Positions 25,276 through 32,165 of a stretch of 64,000 nucleotides of DNA are shown piece by piece. Below the pieces are notes generated by a model that ran no database searches, was not told the origin of the DNA, and saw nothing but the letters and a program-made list of their open reading frames with translations. Every line of letters starts with the position of its first letter. The stretch's first letter is position 1. The position numbers were made by a program, and so were the translations under genes. The DNA lies in the NCBI RefSeq assembly GCF_003384725.1, contig NZ_QNVV01000022.1, positions 1-64,000 on the forward strand, written 5' to 3'. The DNA is from Chryseobacterium pennipullorum. Its GTDB lineage: Bacteria; Bacteroidota; Bacteroidia; Flavobacteriales; Weeksellaceae.

Positions 25276-25941
25276 TTATATAATGCCCCAATCCTTACAA
25301 TGGGCAATTAACTGTTCATTGTTTACTACACCCAGTGATTCTTTAAGGTTATTCAGCGCCTTTTCTACACTACTCAGACTAGATGGCTTTATATTATTTT
25401 CCTTCAGATAGTCCGGGATGTGTTTTTGAATCATCCCTTTAGAGAGTAGAGTGACAAGTATTTTGTCAAACTTGGTAAAATCGTAGGCGTTTTTGTTTTT
25501 AATAGCAGCTTTTATATTGGAAGAAACATACTTTTCGTTATTATAAACAGCTTTTATTGCCTTTTTTAATTCCTTTATATCTTCTCTTCCTTTAGAAACA
25601 AAACCATTGATTTGATGAACTGTGAATAGATTTTCAATAATGTCCGGCCTGCTTTCAATGGAAAATGCAATGACTTTAATGTTTGGAGCATCGTTTTTTA
25701 CAGCATTAATGAGTTCTCTTCCATTTGTTAAACTTTGTTCCCGGTGATCTGTGTCAAATGAGAGATCAGTAATTAATAAATCATAATAATCTTTTTCCCG
25801 TATGCCTTTTTTTACCTTCATCCACGCGTCATCACAATAATGAACATTATCTATGGTTTCAATTTTTAATTCTTCAACGGCTTTCTGAACGGAAATATTA
25901 AAACTTTCGAAGTCTTCGGCTATTAGTACTTTTTTGAACAT
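25276..25941 (-). CDS. Response regulator with degenerate LuxR-like C-terminus
   Basis: Residues 1-125 form a receiver domain: acidic pair E9/D10, phosphoacceptor D59 in LLITDLSF, the conserved Ser in VIAFSIESRPD and the Lys in GFVSKGRED. The C-terminal ~70 residues are helical; the pattern DKILVTLLSKGMIQKHIPDYL followed by SSVEKALNNLKESLGV resembles a LuxR/NarL helix-turn-helix but lacks the classic residues, so DNA binding is inferred. It lies 4 bp after the histidine kinase gene and is surely its partner. A terminator follows. The palindromes at 25208 and 28124 are plausible targets. Confidence 0.85.
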   Translation of the reverse strand: MFKKVLIAEDFESFNISVQKAVEELKIETIDNVHYCDDAWMKVKKGIREKDYYDLLITDLSFDTDHREQSLTNGRELINAVKNDAPNIKVIAFSIESRPDIIENLFTVHQINGFVSKGREDIKELKKAIKAVYNNEKYVSSNIKAAIKNKNAYDFTKFDKILVTLLSKGMIQKHIPDYLKENNIKPSSLSSVEKALNNLKESLGVVNNEQLIAHCKDWGII

Positions 25942-25945
25942 AATT

Positions 25946-27583
25946 TTATTTTTTTGCTGGAAATGAAAGGTTTATTTTGATTCCCTTTTCTGTTTTCGTC
26001 TCAAAATTAATTGTTCCTTCTATTGAATTTATACGGGATTCCGTATTTTTCAAGCCATTTTTAGGCGAATGTTCTTGCATTCCCACTCCATTATCTGAAT
26101 AGGCAATGGTTATCGTATTATTTTCCCTCTCGAAATCTATAATAACACGATCTGCTTTACTATGCTTTTTCATATTGGTCATGAGCTCCTGGAGAATATA
26201 AAAAATTTCAATTTTAGTAGTTTCGGATGTCCCATTCCATAGTTCTTCTTCATTTCCTATTATAGGAACTTTGATAATGTCTGAGGAATAAGATTTCAAC
26301 ATTTTAGAGAGTTGGCTTGAAAAATCTTTTTCTAAAGCAATATCTTTATCTTCATAGGAAATATCCCGGGAAATATGATAAATACTTTCTAATTTATCTA
26401 ACAACTCGTTTTTGTTAACGTATGGGGTATTTTCTACTTCAGACATGACATGATAAACTTTATTAGCAACTTTATCATGAACCTTTTTTGAATATTTAAG
26501 AGCTGTATTTTTTACTTCAAATTTTAAACTGATTTGTCTTTTACGGAACCATATAATAATGATAATTGATAAAATTAATGCGACGATAAGCAGTAAAATA
26601 TTATTTTGTTTTTGAGAATTATCTGCTTTTAGTTTTTGGTTATCTGCATTACTTTTTTCACTATCATATTTAATATAGGCAAAGCGGTTACTGTAATTGT
26701 TTCTACTCAACTGAATACTATCTGATAGATTTTTATATTGATTAAATAATTTCTTAGCGTTGTGGGGAGTGTCTACAATCAAAATTTTTTCAAGAGCTTC
26801 TAAACGATCTTCAGGGCTTTTATTTTTGGTAGCCGTGATCAGCATTTGTTTTGCATAAAAAAGGGATTTTTCTGAATTTTTATCTTTATTGAAATCAGAA
26901 AGATGAGAGTAACTTGAATTCATTCCCCATGTATCATTTTCTAATTCTTTTGTTTTTAATATTTGTTCCAAGCTAGCCTGCGCATCGTAGGTATTATCTA
27001 ATAACCAGTGAAAATATTCTCTATTGTCTTTTATGGTATATACCGTATTTTTTTTCTGTATTGAATCCAGTGAGATCTTGTCCAGGATTTTTAATGCATT
27101 TTTGTAGTCCTTTATTTTGGAAAATGCAACAGCCTTATTATTAAGTATCCTTGCTTTTGTATCATATTCTATGCTATTGTCAGATAACGTTTTATCAGAC
27201 CACTTAATTGAGGCTAAATATTCTTTTTGAGCAAATTTGATATTGGCCATTGTTCCATATAACGAATAAAAACTCGGATCATTTTCTTTCATATAAGTAA
27301 GAGCCTCAACCAGCGTTTCCTCAGCTCCCATATAGTCTCCGGTATTGTTCTGGATATTGGCTTGAAATATTAAGGCCTTCGAAATATTGGAAGAATCATA
27401 GGACAGTTTATAATAGAAGATTGCTTTCTGAAAGTTTCTGTATGATTCAATATCATTTTTCTGGAATAGCTCTGCTCCTTTTGTATAAAAAGAGTCTCCA
27501 ATTACAGTATTTTCATGGATGCCCTTGTCCTTTTTACAGGATAAGAACGTGAAAAATATAAAAACAAATAAAAATCTTGCCAT
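25946..27583 (-). CDS. TPR lipoprotein sensor histidine kinase
   Basis: The 545-residue protein starts with a lipoprotein-like signal (FFTFLSC, Cys16), then about 270 residues of TPR-like helices and a coiled segment, a membrane helix at 328-346, and a cytoplasmic kinase. The phosphoacceptor is probably H369 in YSKKVHDKVAN (HisKA_3-like). The ATPase has the N box ELMTNMKKHS (N470), DNGVGM (498-502) and GLKNTESRI (from 510). This layout is common in Flavobacteriia kinases that sense an external signal through TPRs. Whether the Cys is lipidated or only part of an anchor is open. A hairpin ends about 17 nt before its start codon, so expression may depend on readthrough from the peptide gene. Confidence 0.88.
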   Translation of the reverse strand: MARFLFVFIFFTFLSCKKDKGIHENTVIGDSFYTKGAELFQKNDIESYRNFQKAIFYYKLSYDSSNISKALIFQANIQNNTGDYMGAEETLVEALTYMKENDPSFYSLYGTMANIKFAQKEYLASIKWSDKTLSDNSIEYDTKARILNNKAVAFSKIKDYKNALKILDKISLDSIQKKNTVYTIKDNREYFHWLLDNTYDAQASLEQILKTKELENDTWGMNSSYSHLSDFNKDKNSEKSLFYAKQMLITATKNKSPEDRLEALEKILIVDTPHNAKKLFNQYKNLSDSIQLSRNNYSNRFAYIKYDSEKSNADNQKLKADNSQKQNNILLLIVALILSIIIIIWFRKRQISLKFEVKNTALKYSKKVHDKVANKVYHVMSEVENTPYVNKNELLDKLESIYHISRDISYEDKDIALEKDFSSQLSKMLKSYSSDIIKVPIIGNEEELWNGTSETTKIEIFYILQELMTNMKKHSKADRVIIDFERENNTITIAYSDNGVGMQEHSPKNGLKNTESRINSIEGTINFETKTEKGIKINLSFPAKK

Positions 27584-27592
27584 CCTCTAAAA

Positions 27593-27621
27593 TAAAAAAA
27601 ACCACTCAAAATAAGAGTGGT
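27593..27621 (-). terminator. Terminator or attenuator between the peptide gene and the histidine kinase
   Basis: Arms ACCACTC (27601-27607) and GAGTGGT (27615-27621) with a 7-nt loop, followed on the minus strand by eight T. It ends only about 9 nt before the kinase ATG, so it would limit readthrough from the upstream peptide gene. Confidence 0.7.
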
Positions 27622-27629
27622 TCGTGATT

Positions 27630-27809
27630 TTATTTTTTTGGAGGTAAAATCGGAAGTGTTTCTCCGCCTGTATCTCCCGGGTCAGGAGTAGGAACTATTC
27701 CTGCATTTAATGTTATGGGTGGAATCTGGCCACCATCCTGAGTTGTTACTGTATTGTCATTATTATTGGGGAATGCTAAGCCAAGTAGCATTAATATAAA
27801 CTGGATCAT
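27630..27809 (-). CDS. Short peptide gene (59 residues) upstream of the histidine kinase
   Basis: The peptide MIQFILMLLGLAFP... has a short hydrophobic start (about 13 residues) and then a hydrophilic, Asn/Thr/Gly/Pro-rich tail ending in ILPPKK. It has no cysteines and no known domain. I set the start at the ATG 27809 with AAGGAA just before it; a longer frame starting at 27863 is less likely. The gene is on the same strand as the kinase and separated from it by a terminator-like hairpin, so it would be made in excess of the kinase. A role as signal or partner of the kinase is speculation from position only. Confidence 0.6.
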   Translation of the reverse strand: MIQFILMLLGLAFPNNNDNTVTTQDGGQIPPITLNAGIVPTPDPGDTGGETLPILPPKK

Positions 27810-28077
27810 TTCCTTAAAATTTAAAATTTGAGCATTTCTGTAGTTGCCAGTGAAACCGATCACGGGTAGAGCTACACGATTAAAAAATTTGAAGCGCTTC
27901 TAAATTTTTGGGAAGTGAACCTTCAAAAACGGAGGAGAAACATCTGCTTCCCAACCCGGAGTTTTCCTCCGTTTTATCCGGTGATTTTAAAATCAGTTTT
28001 GTAAATTTGTTTTTGTAATGTTTTGTTTATCACTGATTTTCTTATGACAAAGATGCGACAAGATGAGACGCATAGGT

Positions 28078-28104
28078 TAGACAAAGAATAGACATCGATA
28101 GACA
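28078..28104. repeat. Three phased TAGACA direct repeats
   Basis: TAGACA starts at 28078, 28089 and 28099, so the steps are 11 and 10 bp, about one helical turn. They end 22 nt upstream of the candidate minus-strand -7 at 28048-28055, a usual place for an activator site. Confidence 0.5.
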
Positions 28105-28123
28105 GAAAATGGACAGGATTGTG

Positions 28124-28139
28124 TTACGGTAATCCGTAA
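28124..28139. promoter_or_regulatory. Palindrome TTACGG-N4-CCGTAA upstream of the 28190 gene
   Basis: TTACGGTAATCCGTAA, followed after 21 nt by CTATTTTG (28161-28168), a near match to TAnnTTTG. The arrangement copies that of the HSDR_N promoter at 25179-25223, although the 21-nt spacers differ in sequence. Confidence 0.6.
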
Positions 28140-28189
28140 TGTGGTATGAGTGATAATCATCTATTTTGTAAAAACTCAAAAAACGATAT

Positions 28190-29044
28190 ATGTCCAAGAA
28201 AAAACTACTCATTCAGGAAGTCTTTGATAAAGCAAGGGAAGACTTTCCAAATAAAAATTCGAAGAGCGGACTGTCTTCGGAGCTATCTGATTTTTTTGAG
28301 AGTAACCTGAAATTCGTTATCCACGAAAAAACATTTACACGTTATTATGACGCTTATATAGGTAATGGCAAAGAGATGGATATTAAGGATATTGAAATTC
28401 TTGATAAGCTAAGCCAGTATTTAGATTTTAAGGATTTTGTAGATTTTACGAAAAATTTTGCTAAAAAAGAAGAAACGGGAAGGTCAACAAAATTGAAAAT
28501 TGATGTGGATGATGAGGAATTGTTATCTGAAAATGTAGGTAATAATATCAGAATTATTATCAATCAGCACTTTAAAATGCCAGAGTTTCTAAAGCAGAAC
28601 GGAATGGGTATTATGGAAATCAGTTTTCTGATATGTCTTGTTACGGGGAACGTTTTATTTTCCAATAACAGAAATGAAAATTCTAATCGAATATCTCCTT
28701 TAAGCTTTATGTCTAATGGGAAACCGGCTATTGAAAAGAAATATATGTATTGGAACGGAGAAAGGTATCTGGCTACAGACAGCAGCTATATAAACCCAGG
28801 GGTTGATATTGTAGCCATGAATGTTCATAAGCTTCTGTATTTTAAGAAGATTTTGCGAAAAGATACTCTGACTGATTTGAATGCGGTAGGAAAAACCTGG
28901 TATTCGAAGTATAATAATGAAGTGGTATTTTTTACAGATGATGGAGTAGATCCTGAGAATGGTAGAGAGTTAAGAAAGTCCACCCCTCTTATTATTTTTA
29001 AATATGCTGGAAAACAGAAAGATTCGGTAGTATTAGAAGAGTAG
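28190..29044 (+). CDS. Unrecognised single-pass membrane protein, divergent from the kinase operon
   Basis: I do not recognise this 284-residue protein. The first ~95 residues are helical and charged (VFDKAREDFPNKN..., FTRYYDAYIGNG, LDKLSQYLDFKDFVDF) and could be a small DNA- or protein-binding domain; the spacing recalls a helical regulator, but no clear helix-turn-helix is seen. A membrane helix covers about residues 139-157. The C-terminal ~125 residues (YMYWNGERYLATDSSYINPG...) would then be periplasmic if the N-terminus is inside. Its promoter shares a palindrome and spacing with the HSDR_N operon, so both may answer to the same regulator. Confidence 0.65.
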   Translation: MSKKKLLIQEVFDKAREDFPNKNSKSGLSSELSDFFESNLKFVIHEKTFTRYYDAYIGNGKEMDIKDIEILDKLSQYLDFKDFVDFTKNFAKKEETGRSTKLKIDVDDEELLSENVGNNIRIIINQHFKMPEFLKQNGMGIMEISFLICLVTGNVLFSNNRNENSNRISPLSFMSNGKPAIEKKYMYWNGERYLATDSSYINPGVDIVAMNVHKLLYFKKILRKDTLTDLNAVGKTWYSKYNNEVVFFTDDGVDPENGRELRKSTPLIIFKYAGKQKDSVVLEE

Positions 29045-29053
29045 TGTAGCGCA

Positions 29054-29080
29054 TAAAAAAAGCGAAGATTTCTCTCCGCT
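29054..29080 (-). terminator. Terminator of msrA
   Basis: Arms AGCGAAGA and TCTCCGCT (one G-U type mismatch) with loop TTTC, followed on the minus strand by seven T. It also lies just after the stop of the convergent 28190 gene. Confidence 0.7.
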
Positions 29081-29085
29081 CTATA

Positions 29086-29640
29086 TTATTCTTCGTTAAT
29101 CATTCCGAGTTCTCCGAAATGCTTTTTAAATTTCTGGATCTTTGGTCCTACTACAGCGCTGCAGTAAGGCTGTGTTGGGTTTTCATTGTAATAGCCCTGG
29201 TGGTATTGTTCTGCCGGCCAGAATTTCTCAAAAGGAGCAAGTTCGGTTACGTAGGTTCCCGCCCATCTTCCTGACTTCTGAGAAGCTTCGATTGCTTCTT
29301 CAGCCTTTGTTTTCTCAGCATCATCTTTATAATAAATGACGGAACGGTATTGGGTTCCGATGTCATTACCCTGTCTGTTCAGTTGGGTAGGATCGTGCAG
29401 GAAGAAAAATACATCCATCAGCCGTTCGTAGGAGATTACAGAAGAATCATAAGTGATCTGTACCACTTCTGCATGACCGGTTTCACCTGTACAGACCTCC
29501 TCATAGGTAGGATGATCTTTATGTCCGCCGGAATATCCTGAAATAGCAGATTCTACTCCTTTCAGCATATTAAAGCAGCTTTCTACACACCAGAAGCATC
29601 CACCACCAAAAGTGATTTGCTTAAAATTATTGTTGTCCAT
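29086..29640 (-). CDS. msrA: Peptide-methionine (S)-S-oxide reductase
   Basis: MsrA repairs oxidised methionine (S-sulfoxide form) using thioredoxin or a similar donor. The catalytic block GGGCFWC puts the nucleophilic Cys at residue 15, with Cys18 close by; the SGYSGGHKDHPTYEEVCTG and PYCSAVVGPKI blocks are also typical. At 184 residues it is a cytoplasmic single-domain enzyme without an MsrB fusion. A -7 element TACTTTTG lies at 29691-29698. Confidence 0.96.
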   Translation of the reverse strand: MDNNNFKQITFGGGCFWCVESCFNMLKGVESAISGYSGGHKDHPTYEEVCTGETGHAEVVQITYDSSVISYERLMDVFFFLHDPTQLNRQGNDIGTQYRSVIYYKDDAEKTKAEEAIEASQKSGRWAGTYVTELAPFEKFWPAEQYHQGYYNENPTQPYCSAVVGPKIQKFKKHFGELGMINEE

Positions 29641-29803
29641 TTTGGTAATTATATTGTTTTATACTCTTTCCAGATTCGGAAAAAGCCAATCAAAAGTATG
29701 AAAAAACTTTTTTATTGAGCATCATTTTTACTTCTTAAACTCTAATTGCTATGATAGATTTTGCAAATGTTTTTTAGTTAAAGATTTCGCGATAACTGCA
29801 ACG

Positions 29804-29830
29804 AAAAAAAGCATCCCAAAAGGATGCTTT
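29804..29830 (-). terminator. Terminator of the ROK gene
   Basis: Arms AAAGCATCC and GGATGCTTT (29808-29816, 29822-29830) with loop CAAAA, followed on the minus strand by a T run. Confidence 0.85.
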
Positions 29831-29855
29831 ATCTTATGCATAAGAGCCATTCAGC

Positions 29856-30824
29856 TTATTTTTCCCAGACTAAAGCACTTGCTCCCAAAATGGCAGCATC
29901 GGCTTCGTCGAGCTCACTGAATACTAATTTTACTTTATTTCTGAAGATAGGAAGAAGGTTCCTTTCCATATGAAGCTTTGCCGGCTTCAGGATGAAATCT
30001 CCCGCTTTGATCACCCCGCCAAATAGAAGAATCGCTTGTGGTGACGAGAACATGACAAAATTGGCCAATGCCTCACCCAGTTTTTGTCCGGTATATCTGA
30101 AAACCTCGATAGCAATAGGATCTTCTTTCATCGCACATTCGTATACTGTCTTGGAATTGATTTCGTCCTCAGGATATTGATTCAGCATAGATTCGGGAAA
30201 TTCTGCCCTCATTTTTTTGGCAGTGATGGTAATCCCCGTTGCAGAGGCGTAAGCTTCCAGGCTTCCTTCGGAGCCTGTACTCCAGTGTTTTCTTCCGCCA
30301 GGTTTTACAATGGTATGTCCCAGTTCTCCTGCAAAACCATCATGGCCATAGATCAGGTTTCCGTTGGCTATGATTCCGCTGCCCACTCCCGTTCCCAGGG
30401 TAATCATGATAAAGTCTTTCATTCCGCGTGCCGCACCGAAGAGCATTTCCCCCAATGCTGCTGCATTGGCGTCATTGGTCACTTTACAGGGTAGATTGAA
30501 CTTTGCAGTCATCAGCTCAGCAAAAGGGATGACCCCTTTCCAAGGCAGATTAGGAGCAAGTTCTATAGTTCCTTTGTAATAGTTAGCATTGGGTGCACCT
30601 ACTCCGATCCCGTCAAAATGCCGTACTGCGCCATGTTTTTCCATTAAAGGCTGTACATGTTCATATAAAGCATCGATGAAATCTTCAACTTTGTCATAGG
30701 CATCGGTTTTCAGGTTTCCTTTATCCAGAACTTCTCCACGATGGTTTACGATTCCGAATTTGGTGTTGGTTCCGCCGATGTCAACGCCAAGGGCAACTTG
30801 TTTTGATAAATCTATTAATGACAT
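29856..30824 (-). CDS. ROK-family sugar kinase (glucokinase-like)
   Basis: The 322-residue protein has the ATP site DIGGTNTKFGIV near residue 16, the sugar-binding NDANAAALGE, and the TLGTGVGSGII loop of ROK kinases. The family zinc motif (GH...CxCGxxGCxE) reads GHTIVKPGGRKHWSTGSEGSLEAY here: the His and Glu remain but all zinc-ligand Cys are replaced. The substrate is therefore uncertain; glucose or an amino sugar is likely. There is no N-terminal helix-turn-helix, so it is a kinase rather than a repressor. It is a single gene with its own terminator. Confidence 0.88.
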   Translation of the reverse strand: MSLIDLSKQVALGVDIGGTNTKFGIVNHRGEVLDKGNLKTDAYDKVEDFIDALYEHVQPLMEKHGAVRHFDGIGVGAPNANYYKGTIELAPNLPWKGVIPFAELMTAKFNLPCKVTNDANAAALGEMLFGAARGMKDFIMITLGTGVGSGIIANGNLIYGHDGFAGELGHTIVKPGGRKHWSTGSEGSLEAYASATGITITAKKMRAEFPESMLNQYPEDEINSKTVYECAMKEDPIAIEVFRYTGQKLGEALANFVMFSSPQAILLFGGVIKAGDFILKPAKLHMERNLLPIFRNKVKLVFSELDEADAAILGASALVWEK

Positions 30825-30903
30825 TTCTATGATTAAATTCTAGAGGCTAAAAATATAAAAAAGATTGTATTAATAGATTATTAACTAAGCTTTATTTAAT
30901 GCC

Positions 30904-32115
30904 TTAAGCAGTTTTTAACGGTTTTTTCTTTCTTCTTCCCCACCAGATCATGAATCCTGTTACCGGAAGTGAAGCACAGATAAGACTTACAATAAAGGCT
31001 ATGATTTTCGTTGGAAGCCCTAAAATAGCACCCACGTGAATGTCATAATTGGCATTAACTACCTTTTCTCCGAAGTTTTTATCTTTTGGATCACGGGTGT
31101 GGAGCAGATCTCCCGAATTTTCATCAAAAATCAGGCTGCTGCTTTTGTGGTAAGAATAAGAAAGATGTTTCACGTACACCTCAAAGTTGGGATGTTCATG
31201 ATCATCCATATGTTCATGGCCTAAATCTATGGCGAAACCATAGGAGTCAGGATATTTTTCTTTTACGGTATTGATGATTTTGTCCAGAGTGGTTTCTGTT
31301 CTCAATTCTATCGGAGCCTTTGTTTTGATGTGTGAAAAATCCGGATATTTGGTTTCCCCACCGGAAAATACTACATAAATCATGGCCTGAACTATGAAAA
31401 AGGCGTAGAACAATCCTGTAATGGAGAATATCAGTGCGAAAATAGAGGCGTAGAAACCCAATACGTTATGAAGGTCATAATTCTTTCTTTTCCAGCTTTT
31501 GATATTTTTCCATTTGAATCCAAGACGTTGTTTTCTGGCAGCTTTATTTTTAGGCCACCATAAAATAATTCCGGTGATCAGCATAATAACGAAGATAATA
31601 ACCGGGATCCCTACCACGTAAGTTCCCCAGTCCTGTTTTAGCAGAAAACTCCAGTGGATCATTTTTACAATATTGAAGAACCCGTTCTTTTCGTCATACA
31701 CCCTCAGGACCTTTCCGGTATAAGGGTTCACATAAGCCTGTTTGTAGACCGGAAACTCATCGAAATAGTTCCATGCATCTGTATTGTGTTCATACCAAAA
31801 GAACATATAAGACATTTTTTTGTCTATAGGTATGTTGACCCAGTGGACCGGATACTTTTCGTTAACCTGCTCTGCAACGGTTTTCTCCATGACTCTGATA
31901 GGTAGAATCTGCTTTTGCTCAATATTCTGCTCATTGTGGTACATCACATCTTTACGGGTAATGTTTTCTATTTCGTCTTTGAAAACATACAATGCCCCTG
32001 TAATGGAGATGATAAAGATCAGAAAACCAATCCCCAGTCCAAACCAAAGATGGAGCTTCGCGGACCATTTTTTAAAGAAGCCCGGTTTCTTTTTATGATG
32101 ATGTTTTTTCTGCAT
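30904..32115 (-). CDS. PepSY-associated TM helix protein (iron-uptake linked), copy 1
   Basis: The 403-residue membrane protein has the PiuB/PepSY_TM layout: a His/Lys-rich start (KKHHHKKK), KWSAKLHLWFGLGIGFLIF as first helix, a PepSY-like periplasmic domain, the pair IHWSFLL...ITGIILWWPKN, then DLHNVLGFYASIFALIFSITGLFYAFF and a last helix ending GFMIWWGRRKKK. Conserved His residues may bind heme or metal. Such proteins are thought to reduce ferric siderophores or help their release at the inner membrane. It has its own promoter (TATCTTTG at 32135-32142) and sits at the end of the receptor block. Confidence 0.88.
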   Translation of the reverse strand: MQKKHHHKKKPGFFKKWSAKLHLWFGLGIGFLIFIISITGALYVFKDEIENITRKDVMYHNEQNIEQKQILPIRVMEKTVAEQVNEKYPVHWVNIPIDKKMSYMFFWYEHNTDAWNYFDEFPVYKQAYVNPYTGKVLRVYDEKNGFFNIVKMIHWSFLLKQDWGTYVVGIPVIIFVIMLITGIILWWPKNKAARKQRLGFKWKNIKSWKRKNYDLHNVLGFYASIFALIFSITGLFYAFFIVQAMIYVVFSGGETKYPDFSHIKTKAPIELRTETTLDKIINTVKEKYPDSYGFAIDLGHEHMDDHEHPNFEVYVKHLSYSYHKSSSLIFDENSGDLLHTRDPKDKNFGEKVVNANYDIHVGAILGLPTKIIAFIVSLICASLPVTGFMIWWGRRKKKPLKTA

Positions 32116-32134
32116 ATGGAAAATGAAAGTTTTG

Positions 32135-32142
32135 CAAAGATA
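32135..32142 (-). promoter_or_regulatory. -7 element (TATCTTTG) before PepSY copy 1
   Basis: Perfect TAnnTTTG match, with the same TATCTTTGCAAAA context as the promoter at 41250-41257. A half-site TTATTTAGATTA lies 10 bp upstream at 32153-32164, similar to half of the Fur-like box at 41258-41280. Confidence 0.45.
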
Positions 32143-32165
32143 AGCTAACTTTTTATTTAGATTAA

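Larger units (their letters stand above)
27864..28189. other. Divergent regulatory region of the two-component island
   Basis: The 326 bp hold several structures: an inverted repeat with arms AAAACGGAGGA and TCCTCCGTTTT (27926-27936, 27965-27975), a 14-bp palindrome TGATTTTAAAATCA (27982-27995), a weak minus-strand -7 CATCTTTG (28048-28055), three TAGACA repeats at 28078, 28089 and 28099, and the TTACGG palindrome at 28124. If the weak -7 is used, the peptide-kinase transcript has a leader of about 230 nt that includes the 11-bp hairpin. Confidence 0.5.
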
